DNA of 64,000 nt from Streptomyces hoynatensis (GCF_003626535.1 NZ_RBAL01000003.1:62001-126000); one strand, 5' to 3'. Shown: positions 1-14,584, counted from the stretch's first letter. Program-made: numbers and translations. Notes: generated by a model not told the origin, from the letters alone.

Positions 1-410
1 TGGCCCGCAGGCTGGGCGAGAAGCTGCGCGGCATCACCGGCCACCCGGTGCCGGTCGGCTCGCTCGACATCACCATGTACCGGGACGACCTGCGGCTGCG
101 CCCCGCCCGGGCCCTGGCCCGCACCGACATCCCGGGCGAGGGCATCGACGGCGGGCTCGTGGTCCTCGTCGACGACGTGCTGTTCTCCGGCCGGACGATC
201 AGGGCCGCCCTCGACGCCCTCAACGACATCGGCAGGCCGCGCGCCGTCCAGCTCGCCGTCCTCGTCGACCGGGGCCACCGCGAGCTGCCGATCCGCGCCG
301 ACTACGTCGGCAAGAACATCCCGACCTCGCTGCGCGAGACGGTGAAGGTGCTGCTCACCGAGGAGGACGGCCGCGACGGCGTGCTCCTCGGCACGCGGCC
401 CGCCGCCTAG
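1..410 (+). CDS. pyrR: PyrR bifunctional pyrimidine regulator / uracil phosphoribosyltransferase, 5' truncated by window edge
   Basis: Open reading frame already running at the window start (frame of base 3), so the start codon lies outside. The visible C-terminal two thirds carries the PRPP-binding signature [12 protein letters not shown] (about bases 165-200) followed by [21 protein letters not shown], typical of PyrR rather than plain Upp. The family senses UMP/UTP status and controls pyr genes, and has weak uracil phosphoribosyltransferase activity. It sits immediately upstream of pyrB, the usual position at the head of a pyr operon. A hairpin lies between it and pyrB. The call is secure; the mode of control in this organism is not visible. 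Confidence 0.93.
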   Translation, partial: ARRLGEKLRGITGHPVPVGSLDITMYRDDLRLRPARALARTDIPGEGIDGGLVVLVDDVLFSGRTIRAALDALNDIGRPRAVQLAVLVDRGHRELPIRADYVGKNIPTSLRETVKVLLTEEDGRDGVLLGTRPAA

Positions 411-435
411 CCACCCGCGCCGCCCTCGGACCGGA

Positions 436-452
436 CCCGCCGCGACGGCGGG
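436..452 (+). terminator. Short GC hairpin between pyrR and pyrB (attenuator or partial terminator candidate)
   Basis: CCCGCCG and CGGCGGG form a perfect 7-bp stem with a 3-nt loop, extendable by two more pairs after one mismatch. It lies in the 102-bp pyrR-pyrB gap and has no U-tract. It could be a processing or attenuation structure; this is inferred from base pairing only. Confidence 0.35.
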
Positions 453-512
453 CCCGCGTGCCCGGGCGCGCCGGCCTGCCGCAAGCTCGTCCCCCCGTAC
501 GGAAGGCACCCG

Positions 513-1496
513 ATGAAGCGCCACCTCGTCTCGGCCGCCGATCTCACCCGCGACGACGCGCTGCTGATCCTCGACACCGCCGAGGAGCTCACCCGCGTCG
601 CGGACCGGCCGATCAAGAAGCTCCCCACCCTGCGCGGGCGCACCGTCGTGAACCTCTTCTTCGAGGACTCCACCCGCACCCGCATCTCCTTCGAGGCGGC
701 CGCCAAGCGGCTGTCCGCCGACGTCATCAACTTCTCCGCGAAGGGCTCCTCCGTCTCCAAGGGCGAGTCGCTGAAGGACACCGCGCTGACCCTGGAGGCG
801 ATGGGCGCCGACGCCGTCGTCATCAGGCACCACGACTCCGGCGCCCCCCACCGGCTGGCCACCTCCGGGTGGATCGGCGGCTGCGTGGTCAACGCGGGCG
901 ACGGCACCCACGAGCACCCCACCCAGGCGCTGCTCGACGCGTTCACGCTGCGCCGCCGGCTGGCGGACGGGCCGCGCCGCGGCATCGGCGCCGATCTCTC
1001 CGGGCGCCGGGTCACCATCGTCGGCGACATCCTGCACAGCCGCGTGGCCCGCTCCAACATCCACCTGCTGACCACCCTCGGCGCCGAGGTCACCGTCGTG
1101 GCGCCGCCCACCCTGCTGCCCGTCGGCATCGAGCGCTGGCCCTGCGAGGTGAGCTACGACCTCGACGCGGTGCTGCCGAAGTCCGACGCCGTGATGATGC
1201 TCCGGGTGCAGCGCGAGCGGATGAACGCCGCCTTCTTCCCGACCGAGCGCGAGTATGCGCGGCGTTACGGGCTGCACGGCGGCCGGATGGCCCGCATGCC
1301 CGCGCACGCCCTGGTGATGCACCCGGGGCCCATGAACCGCGGCATGGAGATCACCGCCGAGGTCGCCGACTCGCCGCGCTGCACCGCGGTCGAGCAGGTG
1401 GCCGGCGGGGTGAGCGTCCGGATGGCCGTGCTGTACCTGCTGCTCGGCGGCGCCGAACCCGCCGTGAGCACCCCCCGTACCGAGGAGACCCAGTGA
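513..1496 (+). CDS. pyrB: Aspartate carbamoyltransferase catalytic subunit
   Basis: 327 residues, close to the family's usual 305-330. It joins carbamoyl phosphate and L-aspartate to N-carbamoyl-aspartate, the committed step of UMP synthesis. The carbamoyl-phosphate motif STRTR is at residues 53-57 in a [13 protein letters not shown] context, and [10 protein letters not shown] (about residue 137) and the K-G-x-S loop near residue 83 are present. ATG at 513 follows a GGAAGG ribosome site. No pyrI regulatory chain is present nearby, as is usual in actinomycetes. The next gene starts on a GTG that overlaps this stop codon. Confidence 0.97.
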   Translation: MKRHLVSAADLTRDDALLILDTAEELTRVADRPIKKLPTLRGRTVVNLFFEDSTRTRISFEAAAKRLSADVINFSAKGSSVSKGESLKDTALTLEAMGADAVVIRHHDSGAPHRLATSGWIGGCVVNAGDGTHEHPTQALLDAFTLRRRLADGPRRGIGADLSGRRVTIVGDILHSRVARSNIHLLTTLGAEVTVVAPPTLLPVGIERWPCEVSYDLDAVLPKSDAVMMLRVQRERMNAAFFPTEREYARRYGLHGGRMARMPAHALVMHPGPMNRGMEITAEVADSPRCTAVEQVAGGVSVRMAVLYLLLGGAEPAVSTPRTEETQ

Positions 1497-2899
1497 GCGA
1501 GGCGCCGGCGCGGCGGCGAGCGGAAGCGAAAGACACATCCGGGATGGCGAGCGGGATGAACGACACCGGCCAGAGGACGGGCGCACACGGCGCGCAGGAC
1601 ACCGCGGGCGGCGCGGGCCGCACCCTGATCCGCGGCGCCAGGCTGCTCGGCGGCAGCCCCACCGACGTGCTGATCGAGGGCGAGCGCATCGCCGAGATCG
1701 GCCACCACCTCGGCGCCGCGGGCGCCGTCACCGTGGACGCCGGGGGACTGATCCTCCTGCCGGGGCTCGTCGACCTGCACACCCACCTGCGCGAGCCGGG
1801 CCGCGAGGACTCCGAGACGGTCCTCACCGGCACCAGGGCCGCCGCCCGCGGCGGCTACACGGCGGTGCACGCCATGGCCAACACCTTCCCCGTCGCCGAC
1901 ACCGCCGGCGTCGTCGAGCAGGTCTGGCGCCTCGGCCGCGAGTCGGGCTACTGCGACGTGCAGCCGGTCGGCGCCGTGACCGTCGGCCTCGGCGGGGAGC
2001 AGCTGGCCGAGCTCGGCGCGATGCACGACTCGGCCGCGGGGGTCGTGGTCTTCTCCGACGACGGCAGGTGCGTGGACGACGCCGTGATCATGCGGCGCGC
2101 GCTGGAGTACGTGAAGGCCTTCGACGGGGTGATCGCCCAGCACGCGCAGGAGCCGAGGCTGACGGCGGACGCGCAGATGAACGAGGGCGTCGTCTCCGCC
2201 GAACTCGGCCTCGGCGGCTGGCCCGCGGTCGCCGAGGAGGCGATCATCGCCCGCGACGTGCTGCTGGCGGCGCACGTCGGCTCCCGGCTGCACGTCTGCC
2301 ACCTCAGCACCGCGGGCTCCGTCGAGCTGGTGCGCTGGGCCAAGTCCAAGGGCTGGCGGGTCACCGCTGAGGTCACCCCGCACCACCTGCTGCTCACCGA
2401 CGAGCTGGTGCGGTCCTTCGACCCGGTCTACAAGGTGAACCCGCCGCTGCGCACCGAGAACGACGTGCTCGCCCTGCGCGAGGCGCTGGCCGACGGGACC
2501 ATCGACTGCGTGGCCACCGACCACGCGCCCCACCCCTTCGAGGACAAGGACTGCGAGTGGGGGGCGGCCGCCATGGGGATGGTGGGCCTGGAGACGGCGC
2601 TGTCCGTGGTGCAGCACACCATGGTCGACACCGGGCTGCTCGACTGGGCCGCGGTCGCCTCCCGGATGTCCGCCCGCCCCGCCGCCATCGGGCGGCTCGC
2701 CGGGCACGGCCGCCCCGTCGCCCCGGGCGAGCCCGCGAACCTCACGCTGCTCGACCCCGCCTACCGTGGAGTGGTCGACCCCGCGCACTTCGCCTCCCGC
2801 AGCCGCAACAGCCCCTACCGGGGCCTTGAGCTGCCGGGCCGCGTCACCCACACCTTCCTGCGGGGCCGCGCCACCGTGCAGGACGGAGAGCTCGTATGA
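1493..2899 (+). CDS. pyrC: Dihydroorotase
   Basis: Zinc amidohydrolase closing N-carbamoyl-aspartate to dihydroorotate. Metal motif HTH at residues 96-98 ([12 protein letters not shown]), then HAQEP, HVCHLST and the catalytic CVATDHAPH block, all of the class I type. I start it at GTG 1493, which overlaps the pyrB stop (GTGA) and has GAGGAG a few bases upstream. This gives 468 residues with a roughly 40-residue Ala/Gly/Thr-rich leader before the conserved [14 protein letters not shown] codons at 1544 and 1556 would give a more usual length but lack a convincing ribosome site. Function is secure; the exact start is moderately sure. Confidence 0.94.
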   Translation: MSEAPARRRAEAKDTSGMASGMNDTGQRTGAHGAQDTAGGAGRTLIRGARLLGGSPTDVLIEGERIAEIGHHLGAAGAVTVDAGGLILLPGLVDLHTHLREPGREDSETVLTGTRAAARGGYTAVHAMANTFPVADTAGVVEQVWRLGRESGYCDVQPVGAVTVGLGGEQLAELGAMHDSAAGVVVFSDDGRCVDDAVIMRRALEYVKAFDGVIAQHAQEPRLTADAQMNEGVVSAELGLGGWPAVAEEAIIARDVLLAAHVGSRLHVCHLSTAGSVELVRWAKSKGWRVTAEVTPHHLLLTDELVRSFDPVYKVNPPLRTENDVLALREALADGTIDCVATDHAPHPFEDKDCEWGAAAMGMVGLETALSVVQHTMVDTGLLDWAAVASRMSARPAAIGRLAGHGRPVAPGEPANLTLLDPAYRGVVDPAHFASRSRNSPYRGLELPGRVTHTFLRGRATVQDGELV

Positions 2900-3513
2900 C
2901 CAGCCCCTCGCTGCCCCGGCAGCTGACCGCCGCGGCCGGCGACACCGGCCGCCACTCCGAGCAGGTGACCGACCTGGCGGCCCGCCTGGGCTGGGTCGTG
3001 GGCCTGCTGCTCCTCGTCGCGCTGGTCTACTGGCTGATGCGCGAGGGCTGGAAGTGGCGCGCCACCCTCCAGGGCGACCTGCCCGAGCTGCCCCGGCCGG
3101 CGGAGGGGGACGGGGCCGGTGCGGCGCGGCTGCGGATGACCGGGCGCTACCACGGCACCACCACGGCCGGGCAGTGGCTGGACCGCATCGTCGCGCACGG
3201 CCTCGGCGCCCGCAGCCGGGCCACGCTGACCCTCACCGGCGAGGGGGTCCTGGTCGAGCGCACCGGCGCGCCCGGCTTCCTCATCCCGGCAGGCCGCATC
3301 CGCGGCGCCAGGCCGGAGAAGGGCATCGCAGGCAAGGTCCTCACCGAGGGCGGCCTGCTGGTGATCACCTGGGAGCACGGCGAACGGCTCCTCGACTCCG
3401 GCTTCCGCTCCGACCGGGCCGCGGAGCACGCCGAGTGGATCGCCGCCCTCGGCCCCTACGCCCCCGGCGGGCACCCCCCGCAGCAGGAGCACCAGAAGGA
3501 GGGTGCACGATGA
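2896..3513 (+). CDS. Single-span membrane protein with PH-like domain, embedded in the pyr operon
   Basis: 205 residues starting on an ATGA overlap with pyrC. One clear transmembrane segment at residues 31-48 ([16 protein letters not shown] core), then a soluble domain of about 130 residues with alternating beta pattern and a terminal helix (HAEWIAALG), resembling the PH-like proteins annotated at this position in other actinomycete pyr operons. No catalytic motif is visible. It is coupled at both ends (ATGA into carA), so it is made together with the pyrimidine enzymes. Its role is unknown; a membrane anchor or trafficking role for the pathway would be speculation. Confidence 0.8.
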   Translation: MTSPSLPRQLTAAAGDTGRHSEQVTDLAARLGWVVGLLLLVALVYWLMREGWKWRATLQGDLPELPRPAEGDGAGAARLRMTGRYHGTTTAGQWLDRIVAHGLGARSRATLTLTGEGVLVERTGAPGFLIPAGRIRGARPEKGIAGKVLTEGGLLVITWEHGERLLDSGFRSDRAAEHAEWIAALGPYAPGGHPPQQEHQKEGAR

Positions 3514-4683
3514 CCACCACCACCCAGCACACCCCGCACAGCACGGATGCCCCGCACGCCGCGGCGGGCGCCCGCACGCCGGCGCTGCTGCTCCTCGAGG
3601 ACGGCCGCGGCTTCCGCGGGCGGTCCTACGGGGCCCAGGGCGAGACGTTCGGCGAGGCCGTCTTCGCCACCGGCATGACCGGCTACCAGGAGACCCTCAC
3701 CGACCCGTCCTACCACCGCCAGATCGTCGTCATGACGGCCCCGCACATCGGCAACACCGGCGTCAACGACGAGGACCCCGAGTCGCGCCGGATCTGGGTC
3801 GCCGGGTACGTGGTGCGCGACCCGGCCCGCGTCCCCTCCAACTGGCGCGCCGTGCGCTCCCTGGACGAGGAGCTGACCGCGCAGGGCATCGTGGGCATCA
3901 GCGGCGTGGACACCAGGGCCCTCACGCGGCACCTGCGCGAGCGCGGCGCCATGCGGGCCGGGATCTTCTCCGGGCCCGCCCTGTCCGCCGACCCGGCCGC
4001 GCTGCTCGACCGGGTGCGCTCCGCCCCGCGGATGGCGGGCGCCGACCTGGCCGCCGAGGTCGCCACCACCGAGCCCTACGTGGTGGAGCCGCTGGGCCGC
4101 AAGCGGTTCACCGTGGCCGCGGTCGACCTCGGCATCAAGGGCATGACGCCCCACCGGATGGCCGAGCGCGGCATCGAGGTCCACGTGCTGCCGGCCACCG
4201 CCACCCTGGAGGAGATCTACGCCACCGACCCCGACGGCGTGTTCTTCTCCAACGGCCCGGGCGACCCGGCCGCCGCCGGGCACCCCGTGGAGCTGATGCG
4301 CGGCGTGCTCGACCGGCGCACCCCGATGTTCGGCATCTGCTTCGGCAACCAGATCCTCGGCCGTGCCCTCGGCTTCGGCACCTTCAAGCTCCGCTACGGC
4401 CACCGCGGCATCAACCAGCCGGTGAAGGACCTGGTCACCGGCAAGGTGGAGGTCACCGCGCACAACCACGGCTTCGCGGTGGACGCGCCGCTCGACGCCG
4501 TCTCCGAGACCGCCCACGGCCGGGCCGAGGTCTCCCACGTCTGCCTGAACGACAACGTCGTCGAGGGGCTGCGGCTGCTCGACCGGCCGGCCTTCAGCGT
4601 CCAGTACCACCCCGAGGCGGCGGCCGGGCCGCACGACGCCGCCTACCTGTTCGACCGCTTCGTGTCCCTGATGGAGGGCCAGC

Positions 4684-4691
<8 letters not shown>
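3510..4691 (+). CDS. carA: Carbamoyl-phosphate synthase small (glutaminase) subunit
   Basis: 393 residues. Hydrolyses glutamine and channels ammonia to CarB. The N-terminal CPSase small-chain domain is followed by a class I glutamine amidotransferase domain with nucleophile Cys277 ([11 protein letters not shown]) and the His/Glu pair in [10 protein letters not shown] 3510 overlaps the previous stop as ATGA and has AAGGAGGG at about 3496-3503, a strong ribosome site. An extra N-terminal tail of about 25 Thr/His/Ala-rich residues precedes the conserved [13 protein letters not shown]. It supplies both pyrimidine and arginine synthesis, although here it lies in the pyr operon. Confidence 0.97.
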
Positions 4692-9121
<4,430 letters not shown>

Positions 9122-9125
<4 letters not shown>

Positions 9126-10045
9126 ACGCCACCCCGAAGCCCGCCCCGCCCCGCTCCGCCGCCTCCCCGGGTGCCGGGGCGCCGCGCGAGCCGTTCGGCG
9201 CCCGGCTGCGCCGGGCCATGGACGAGCGCGGTCCGCTGTGCGTGGGGATCGACCCGCACCCCTCCCTGCTCGCCGACTGGGGCCTGCCGGACGACCCGCA
9301 AGGGCTCGAGCGCTTCGCCGGCACGGTCGTCGAGGCGCTGGCCGGCCGGGTGGCGGCCCTCAAGCCGCAGGCCGCGTTCTTCGAGCGCTTCGGCTCGCGC
9401 GGCATCGCCGTGCTGGAGCGGGCCGTCGCCGAGGCCAGGGCCGCCGGGGCGCTGGTGATCATGGACGCCAAGCGGGGGGACATCGGCTCCACCATGACCG
9501 CCTACGCCGAGGCCTACCTCGGCGAGGGCGCCCCGCTCTTCTCGGACGCGGTGACCCTGAGCCCCTACCTCGGCTTCGGGGCGCTGCGCCCGGCGCTCGA
9601 CCTGGCGCGGGCCAACGGCTGCGGGGTCTTCGTCCTGGCCCGCACCTCCAATCCGGAGGGCGCCGAGGTGCAGACCGCCACCACCGCCGCCGGGCGCCAG
9701 GTGGGGCAGGAGGTCCTGGAGCGGCTCGCCGCGGAGAACGCCGGCGCGCGGCCCCTGGGCTCCTTCGGGGCGGTGGTCGGCGCCACGCTCGCCGCCGAGC
9801 CGGGCGAGGGCGGCGGCGTGCCGGGGGAGTGGCTCGCGATCAACGGGCCGCTGCTGGCCCCGGGCATCGGCGCGCAGGGCGCCGCCGCGGCCGACCTGCC
9901 GCGGGTCTTCGGCCCGGCCCTGTCCCGGGTCGTGCCCCACGTGAGCAGGGGAGTGCTCCGGCACGGCCCGCACCTCGCCGCCCTGCGCGAGGCGGCGGCG
10001 CGGGAAGCCGGACAGATCGCCCGAGTTGCCGGTTCCGGAGCGTAA
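9122..10045 (+). CDS. pyrF: Orotidine 5'-phosphate decarboxylase (type 2)
   Basis: 307 residues, the longer type 2 family found in actinobacteria. Catalyses the last step to UMP. The catalytic Asp-Lys-Asp array is in [11 protein letters not shown] (Asp115, Lys117, Asp120), preceded by GIDPHPSLL and followed by [12 protein letters not shown] 9122 overlaps the pyrD stop (GTGA). This is the last gene of the pyr operon; a GC hairpin spans its stop codon. Confidence 0.97.
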
Positions 10046-10050
10046 CCGGC
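10028..10050 (+). terminator. Hairpin across the pyrF stop codon
   Basis: GCCGGTT and AACCGGC pair perfectly over a 9-nt loop, with the TAA stop inside the right arm. There is no U-tract. It is plausibly the end of the pyr transcript, because a promoter-like region for the next gene follows. Confidence 0.35.
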
Positions 10051-10135
10051 CGCACCCTGGCGGCGATCGGCGCGGTCTTTTGTCGGATATGTCGTGGACG
10101 CTCTGAGGCTGACCAGGAGTTTTTGTCGATTCTCG

Positions 10136-10165
10136 CTGACTAAACGCCTTGACGGCCGCTAGTCT
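10136..10165 (+). promoter_or_regulatory. Candidate HrdB-type promoter for the integration host factor gene
   Basis: CTGACT at 10136-10141 and TAGTCT at 10160-10165, 18 bp apart, lie in the 231-bp gap before the integration host factor gene. This gap is more AT-rich than its surroundings. The -10 fits the TAGnnT pattern of actinomycete housekeeping promoters; the -35 is weak. Predicted start of transcription is near 10172, giving a leader of about 105 nt. Confidence 0.35.
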
Positions 10166-10276
10166 CCGTCGAAGCGGGAGCAGCCGAGCGCGTTGCTCGT
10201 TGCCCCGCCGGTGCGGGACTACTAGGTTCCTCACCGTTCCGTATCCGACAAGTTCGACACCCGAGGTGACGTAGGC

Positions 10277-10600
10277 GTGGCTCTTCCGCCCCTTACCCCT
10301 GAACAGCGCGCAGCCGCGCTTGAGAAGGCCGCCGCGGCTCGCCGGGAGCGCGCCGAGGTCAAGAATCGGCTCAAGCACTCCGGCGCCTCGCTGCACGAGG
10401 TCATCAAGCAGGGCCAGGAGAACGATGTCATCGGCAAGATGAAGGTCAGCGCGCTGCTGGAGTCGATGCCTGGCGTCGGCAAGGTCCGCGCCCGCCAGAT
10501 CATGGAGCGGCTCGGCATCTCCGAGAGCCGCCGGGTCCGCGGGCTCGGTTCCAACCAGATCGCCGCGCTGGAGCGCGAGTTCGGCAGCGGCGCCGCCTGA
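10277..10600 (+). CDS. ihf: Actinobacterial integration host factor (sIHF/mIHF type)
   Basis: 107 residues with no similarity to the HU/IHF fold of proteobacteria. Basic N-terminal helix rich in Ala/Arg/Glu (residues 8-30) and a helix-two-turn-helix-like C-terminal half containing LLESMPGVGKVRARQIMERLGI (about 60-82), the DNA-binding part in the family. Streptomyces sIHF is a small nucleoid protein affecting supercoiling, sporulation septation and secondary metabolism. GTG 10277 precedes the conserved ALPPLTPEQR. Its position between pyrF and gmk matches Streptomyces order. Confidence 0.96.
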   Translation: MALPPLTPEQRAAALEKAAAARRERAEVKNRLKHSGASLHEVIKQGQENDVIGKMKVSALLESMPGVGKVRARQIMERLGISESRRVRGLGSNQIAALEREFGSGAA

Positions 10601-10610
10601 GATTTTCCCG

Positions 10611-10634
10611 CCCGCCCATGAGGCGGGATAATCT
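10611..10634 (+). promoter_or_regulatory. Hairpin plus -10-like TAATCT just upstream of gmk
   Basis: CCCGCC(10611-10616)-catga-GGCGGG(10622-10627) forms a perfect 6-bp stem, followed at once by TAATCT (10629-10634). That hexamer ends 5 nt before the gmk ATG, which would place transcription start at or next to the ATG. The hairpin could end the upstream transcript. Both readings come from sequence pattern only. Confidence 0.35.
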
Positions 10635-10639
10635 GCCGC

Positions 10640-11200
10640 ATGACCGATCGTCCGCGGCTGACCGTGCTCTCCGGCCCTTCCGGGGTCGGCAAGAGCACGG
10701 TCGTCGCTCATTTGCGCAAGGCCCACCCCGAGGTGTGGCTCTCCGTCTCCGCCACCACACGGCGGCCACGCCCGGGGGAACGCCACGGCGTCCAGTACTA
10801 CTTCGTGGACGACGGCGAGTTCGACAAGCTGATCGCCAACGGCGAGTTGCTGGAGTGGGCCGAGTTCGCGGGTAACCGCTACGGCACCCCGCGCCGGCCC
10901 GTCCTCCAGCGGCTGGAGGCGGGGGACCCCGTGGTCCTGGAGATCGAGCTCAACGGCGCCCGGCAGGTGCGGGCCTCGATGCCGGACGCGCGCCTGGTCT
11001 TCCTGGCCCCGCCGAGCTGGGAGGAGCTGGTCCGCCGCCTGACCGGCCGGGGCACCGAGCCGCCCGAGGTGATCGAGCGGCGGCTTGCGGTGGCGCGCAA
11101 GGAGCTGGCGGCCGAGGCCGAGTTCGACGTCACCCTGGTCAACACCTCCGTCGAGCGGGTATCGGCCGAGCTGCTAGCCTTGATGAGTCACTGGCCTTGA
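10640..11200 (+). CDS. gmk: Guanylate kinase
   Basis: 186 residues. Phosphorylates GMP to GDP with ATP. P-loop GPSGVGKST at residues 12-20, GMP-binding STTRxxRPGE-type segment ([20 protein letters not shown]), and the LID region around [12 protein letters not shown] 10640 sits only 39 bp after the host-factor stop and has no clear ribosome site; a TAATCT hexamer immediately upstream suggests leaderless expression. rpoZ follows, a neighbour pair conserved in many bacteria. Confidence 0.97.
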   Translation: MTDRPRLTVLSGPSGVGKSTVVAHLRKAHPEVWLSVSATTRRPRPGERHGVQYYFVDDGEFDKLIANGELLEWAEFAGNRYGTPRRPVLQRLEAGDPVVLEIELNGARQVRASMPDARLVFLAPPSWEELVRRLTGRGTEPPEVIERRLAVARKELAAEAEFDVTLVNTSVERVSAELLALMSHWP

Positions 11201-11246
11201 TTCGTTCACGGGGAATTCCCCCCGGACCTCCAGCGGAAGGCAGAGC

Positions 11247-11519
11247 GTGTCCTCTCCCATCACCACGCCCGAGGGCATCATCAACCCGCCGATCGACGAG
11301 CTGCTCGAGGCGACGGACTCCAAGTACAGCCTGGTGATCTACGCGGCCAAGCGGGCCCGGCAGATCAACGCCTACTACTCGCAGCTCGGCGAGGGCCTGC
11401 TGGAGTACGTCGGCCCCCTCGTCGACACGCACGTGCACGAGAAGCCGCTCTCCATCGCGCTGCGCGAGATCAACGCGGGCCTGCTGACCTCGGAGGCCGT
11501 CGAGGGCGTCGCGGAGTAG
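11247..11519 (+). CDS. rpoZ: RNA polymerase omega subunit
   Basis: 90 residues. Small chaperone-like subunit stabilising beta-prime. Shows the family core [18 protein letters not shown] and [15 protein letters not shown] 11247 is preceded by GGAAGG at 11235. Ends with EVNAGLL-like [16 protein letters not shown], typical of actinobacterial omega. A strong hairpin follows about 65 bp downstream. Confidence 0.96.
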   Translation: MSSPITTPEGIINPPIDELLEATDSKYSLVIYAAKRARQINAYYSQLGEGLLEYVGPLVDTHVHEKPLSIALREINAGLLTSEAVEGVAE

Positions 11520-11585
11520 CCGACGCCGCCCACGCGGCGCGCGTGGCCCCCGGGCCGCCCGGCGGCCCTGGGCCTTCCCACCACG

Positions 11586-11611
11586 GGCCCGGCAGCGGAC
11601 GCTGCCGGGCC
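11586..11611 (+). terminator. Perfect hairpin terminator after rpoZ
   Basis: GGCCCGGCAGC and GCTGCCGGGCC pair perfectly (11 bp) across a GGAC loop, followed by TTCGG. In high-GC actinomycetes terminators of this kind often lack a U-run. Placed 66 bp after rpoZ and before coaBC. Confidence 0.6.
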
Positions 11612-11744
11612 TTCGGCATGCCGGGACCCGGCGGGCGGCCGCCCGCCGCGGTGGGGGACGATGGTCCCGCCTCCGGGCGCGCAAGCCGGCGCGACGCCGG
11701 CCCGGGCCCGGGGCGGACAGCGGCAGGAAGGGAGCCGGTCAGCG

Positions 11745-13022
11745 ATGAGGCCACCTGAGGTCGTCCTCGGCGTGGGCGGCGGCATCGCCGCCTACAAGGC
11801 GTGCGAGCTGCTGCGGCGGTTCACCGAGTCCGGGCACCACGTGCGGGTGGTGCCCACCGCCTCCGCGCTGCGCTTCGTCGGCGCGGCCACCTGGGCGGCC
11901 CTCTCGGGCGAGCCGGTGGCGACGGAGGTCTGGGAGGACGTGCACGAGGTGCCGCACGTCCGCCTCGGGAAGGCCGCCGACCTGGTCGTCGTCGCCCCGG
12001 CCACCGCGGACGTGCTGGCCCGCGCGGCCACCGGGCGGGCCGACGACCTGCTGACCAACGTCCTGCTGACCGCCAGGTGCCCCCTCGTCTTCGCCCCCGC
12101 CATGCACACCGAGATGTGGGAGCACCCCGCCACCAGGGAGAACGTGGCCACCCTCAGGAGCCGCGGCGCCCTCGTCGTCGAGCCGGCCTCCGGGCGGCTG
12201 ACCGGAGCCGACACCGGAAAGGGCCGGCTGCCTGACCCCGAGGCGATCTTCGAGCTCTGCCGCGCGGTGCTGGCCCGTGCCACGGCGCCGGCCGCGGCGG
12301 TGCCGGGGGAGCCGGGGACGGCCGGGGAGCCAGGGGAGGCCGCCGGGGCCTGGCGCGCCGACCTGGCAGGCCGGCACCTGGTGGTCAGCGCGGGCGGCAC
12401 CCGGGAGCCGCTCGACCCGGTCCGCTTCCTCGGCAATCACTCCTCGGGCAAGCAGGGCTACGCGCTGGCCCGCGCCGCGCTCGCCCGCGGCGCCAGGGTC
12501 ACCCTGGTCTCCGCCAACAGCGCGCTGCCCGACCCGGCGGGCGCCGAGGTGATCCGGGTGGGCACGGCCGCGGAACTCGCCGCCGCGGTGACGAAGGCGG
12601 CGGCGGACGCGGACGCGGTGGTGATGGCCGCGGCGGTCGCCGACTTCCGGCCCGCGGCCCGCGCCCAGAACAAGATCAAGAAGGTGGAGGGCCGCGATCC
12701 CGAGCCCATCGCCCTCGTGCGCAACCCCGACATCCTGGCCGGCCTCGCCGCCGCCAGGCGCCCCGGGCAGGTCGTCGCCGGCTTCGCGGCCGAGACCGAG
12801 GACGTCCTGGCCAACGGCCGCGCCAAGCTCGCCCGCAAGGGCTGCGACCTGCTGGTGGTCAACCGGGTCGGCGAGGGCCTTGCGTTCGGCACCGAGGAGA
12901 ACGAGGCGGTCATCCTGGAGGCCGGCGGCCCGCAGACGCACGTGCCCCGCGGCCCCAAGGAGGTGCTCGCCCACCGGATCTGGGACGCGGTGCTGCGGCG
13001 CCTGGGCGGCGCCCCGGCCTGA
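11745..13022 (+). CDS. coaBC: Bifunctional phosphopantothenoylcysteine decarboxylase / phosphopantothenate-cysteine ligase
   Basis: 425 residues. The N-terminal CoaC flavoprotein half (residues 1-180: LGVGGGIAAYKACELLRRF, APATADVLARAATG, APAMHTEMW) and C-terminal CoaB half (about 200-425: VVSAGGTREPLDPVRFLGNHSSGKQG, AAAVADFRP, NKIKK) together convert phosphopantothenate plus cysteine to phosphopantetheine for coenzyme A. ATG 11745 is used, with GGAAGGGAG about 10 bp upstream; the frame is open further upstream but without family similarity. An Ala/Pro/Gly linker joins the halves. Follows rpoZ and precedes metK as in other actinomycetes. Confidence 0.96.
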   Translation: MRPPEVVLGVGGGIAAYKACELLRRFTESGHHVRVVPTASALRFVGAATWAALSGEPVATEVWEDVHEVPHVRLGKAADLVVVAPATADVLARAATGRADDLLTNVLLTARCPLVFAPAMHTEMWEHPATRENVATLRSRGALVVEPASGRLTGADTGKGRLPDPEAIFELCRAVLARATAPAAAVPGEPGTAGEPGEAAGAWRADLAGRHLVVSAGGTREPLDPVRFLGNHSSGKQGYALARAALARGARVTLVSANSALPDPAGAEVIRVGTAAELAAAVTKAAADADAVVMAAAVADFRPAARAQNKIKKVEGRDPEPIALVRNPDILAGLAAARRPGQVVAGFAAETEDVLANGRAKLARKGCDLLVVNRVGEGLAFGTEENEAVILEAGGPQTHVPRGPKEVLAHRIWDAVLRRLGGAPA

Positions 13023-13300
13023 TCCGCGGCCGGGAGGTACGGGCACCCGCCGCGGCGCCGCCGCGGGGCCCCGGGGCGGGCGCCGCGTCTCGGAGTGCGG
13101 GCGCCCCCTCCCTTTCCGCAGGCCGCCGGGATACCGTGGCGGTCCGCGGCGCGGGCCGGCGGAGCCTATGGGAATGACCGGAATATGGGACCGCCACCGT
13201 CCATGCCTGCGGTGATCCGGATACACTGACGCGGACCGCACCGGCCGCCGGGGCGGTCGCAAGCATTCAGCCAGCAGCCGCTGCAACCCCAGGGAGCGAT

Positions 13301-14509
13301 GTGTCCCGCCGTCTGTTCACCTCGGAATCGGTGACCGAGGGTCACCCAGACAAGATCGCCGATCAGATCAGCGACACCATCCTCGACGCGCTCCTCACCG
13401 AGGACCCCGCCTCGCGCGTGGCGGTGGAGACCCTGATCACGACCGGCCTCGTGCACGTGGCCGGCGAGGTGACCACCAAGGCGTACGTGCCGATCGAGAC
13501 GCTGGTGCGGGGCAAGGTCCTCGAGATCGGCTACGACTCCTCCAAGAAGGGCTTCGACGGCGCCTCCTGCGGGGTCTCGGTCTCGATCGGCTCGCAGTCG
13601 CCCGACATCGCCCAGGGCGTGGACGCGGCGTACGAGTCGCGGGTCGAGGGCGCGCAGGACGAGCTGGAGCGGCAGGGCGCGGGCGACCAGGGCCTGATGT
13701 TCGGCTACGCCTGCGACGAGACCCCCGAGCTGATGCCGCTGCCCATCCAGCTGGCCCACCGGCTGTCCCACCGGCTCTCCGAGGTCAGGAAGAACGGCAC
13801 CATCCCCTACCTGCGCCCCGACGGCAAGACCCAGGTCACCATCGAGTACGACGGCGACAAGGCGGTCCGCCTCGACACCGTCGTGGTGTCCTCGCAGCAC
13901 GCCTCCGACATCGACCTGGAGTCGCTGCTCGCCCCCGACATCAGGGAGTTCGTGGTCGAGCCCGAGCTGCGGGCCCTGCTCGGCGACGGCATCAAGCTGG
14001 ACACCGAGGGCTACCGGCTGCTGGTGAACCCCACCGGCCGCTTCGAGATCGGCGGCCCGATGGGCGACGCGGGACTGACCGGCCGCAAGATCATCATCGA
14101 CACGTACGGCGGCATGGCCAGGCACGGCGGCGGCGCGTTCTCCGGCAAGGACCCCTCCAAGGTGGACCGGTCCGCGGCCTACGCGATGCGCTGGGTGGCC
14201 AAGAACGTCGTGGCCGCCGGCCTCGCCTCGCGCTGCGAGGTCCAGGTCGCCTACGCCATCGGCAAGGCCGCCCCCGTCGGGCTCTTCGTCGAGACCTTCG
14301 GGACCGCCTCGGTGCCGGTGGAGAAGATCGAGCAGGCCATCACGGAGGTCTTCGACCTGCGCCCGGCCGCGATCATCCGCGACCTCGACCTGCTGCGCCC
14401 CATCTACGCGGGCACCGCCGCCTACGGGCACTTCGGGCGCGAGCTGCCCGAGTTCACCTGGGAGCGCACCGACCGCGTGGACGCCCTGCGTTCCGTCACC
14501 GGCCTCTGA
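13301..14509 (+). CDS. metK: S-adenosylmethionine synthetase
   Basis: 402 residues. Makes SAM from methionine and ATP. Signature segments [35 protein letters not shown] and the phosphate-binding [19 protein letters not shown] are all intact. GTG 13301 follows AGGGAG. The 278-bp upstream gap is long enough for regulation and includes an AT-rich TACACT hexamer at 13222-13227, but I could not fit a SAM riboswitch to it. A GC hairpin follows the stop. Confidence 0.98.
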   Translation: MSRRLFTSESVTEGHPDKIADQISDTILDALLTEDPASRVAVETLITTGLVHVAGEVTTKAYVPIETLVRGKVLEIGYDSSKKGFDGASCGVSVSIGSQSPDIAQGVDAAYESRVEGAQDELERQGAGDQGLMFGYACDETPELMPLPIQLAHRLSHRLSEVRKNGTIPYLRPDGKTQVTIEYDGDKAVRLDTVVVSSQHASDIDLESLLAPDIREFVVEPELRALLGDGIKLDTEGYRLLVNPTGRFEIGGPMGDAGLTGRKIIIDTYGGMARHGGGAFSGKDPSKVDRSAAYAMRWVAKNVVAAGLASRCEVQVAYAIGKAAPVGLFVETFGTASVPVEKIEQAITEVFDLRPAAIIRDLDLLRPIYAGTAAYGHFGRELPEFTWERTDRVDALRSVTGL

Positions 14510-14517
14510 CGCGCCCG

Positions 14518-14551
14518 GCCCGCGCCGCCGGGGCCTCCCCTCGGCGCGGGC
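14518..14551 (+). terminator. Hairpin terminator after metK
   Basis: GCCCGCGCCG pairs with CGGCGCGGGC (10 bp), and inside the loop GGGG can pair with CCCC. It lies 9 bp after the metK stop and ahead of priA. Confidence 0.5.
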
Positions 14552-14584
14552 GGACATGTCGGACTCGTCTGCTGTACTGGCGGG

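Noticed and set aside
13023..13300. Possible SAM riboswitch before metK
   Set aside because: The gap is long enough, but I could not fit the conserved cores of SAM-I, SAM-II or SAM-IV types. A covariance-model search would decide.
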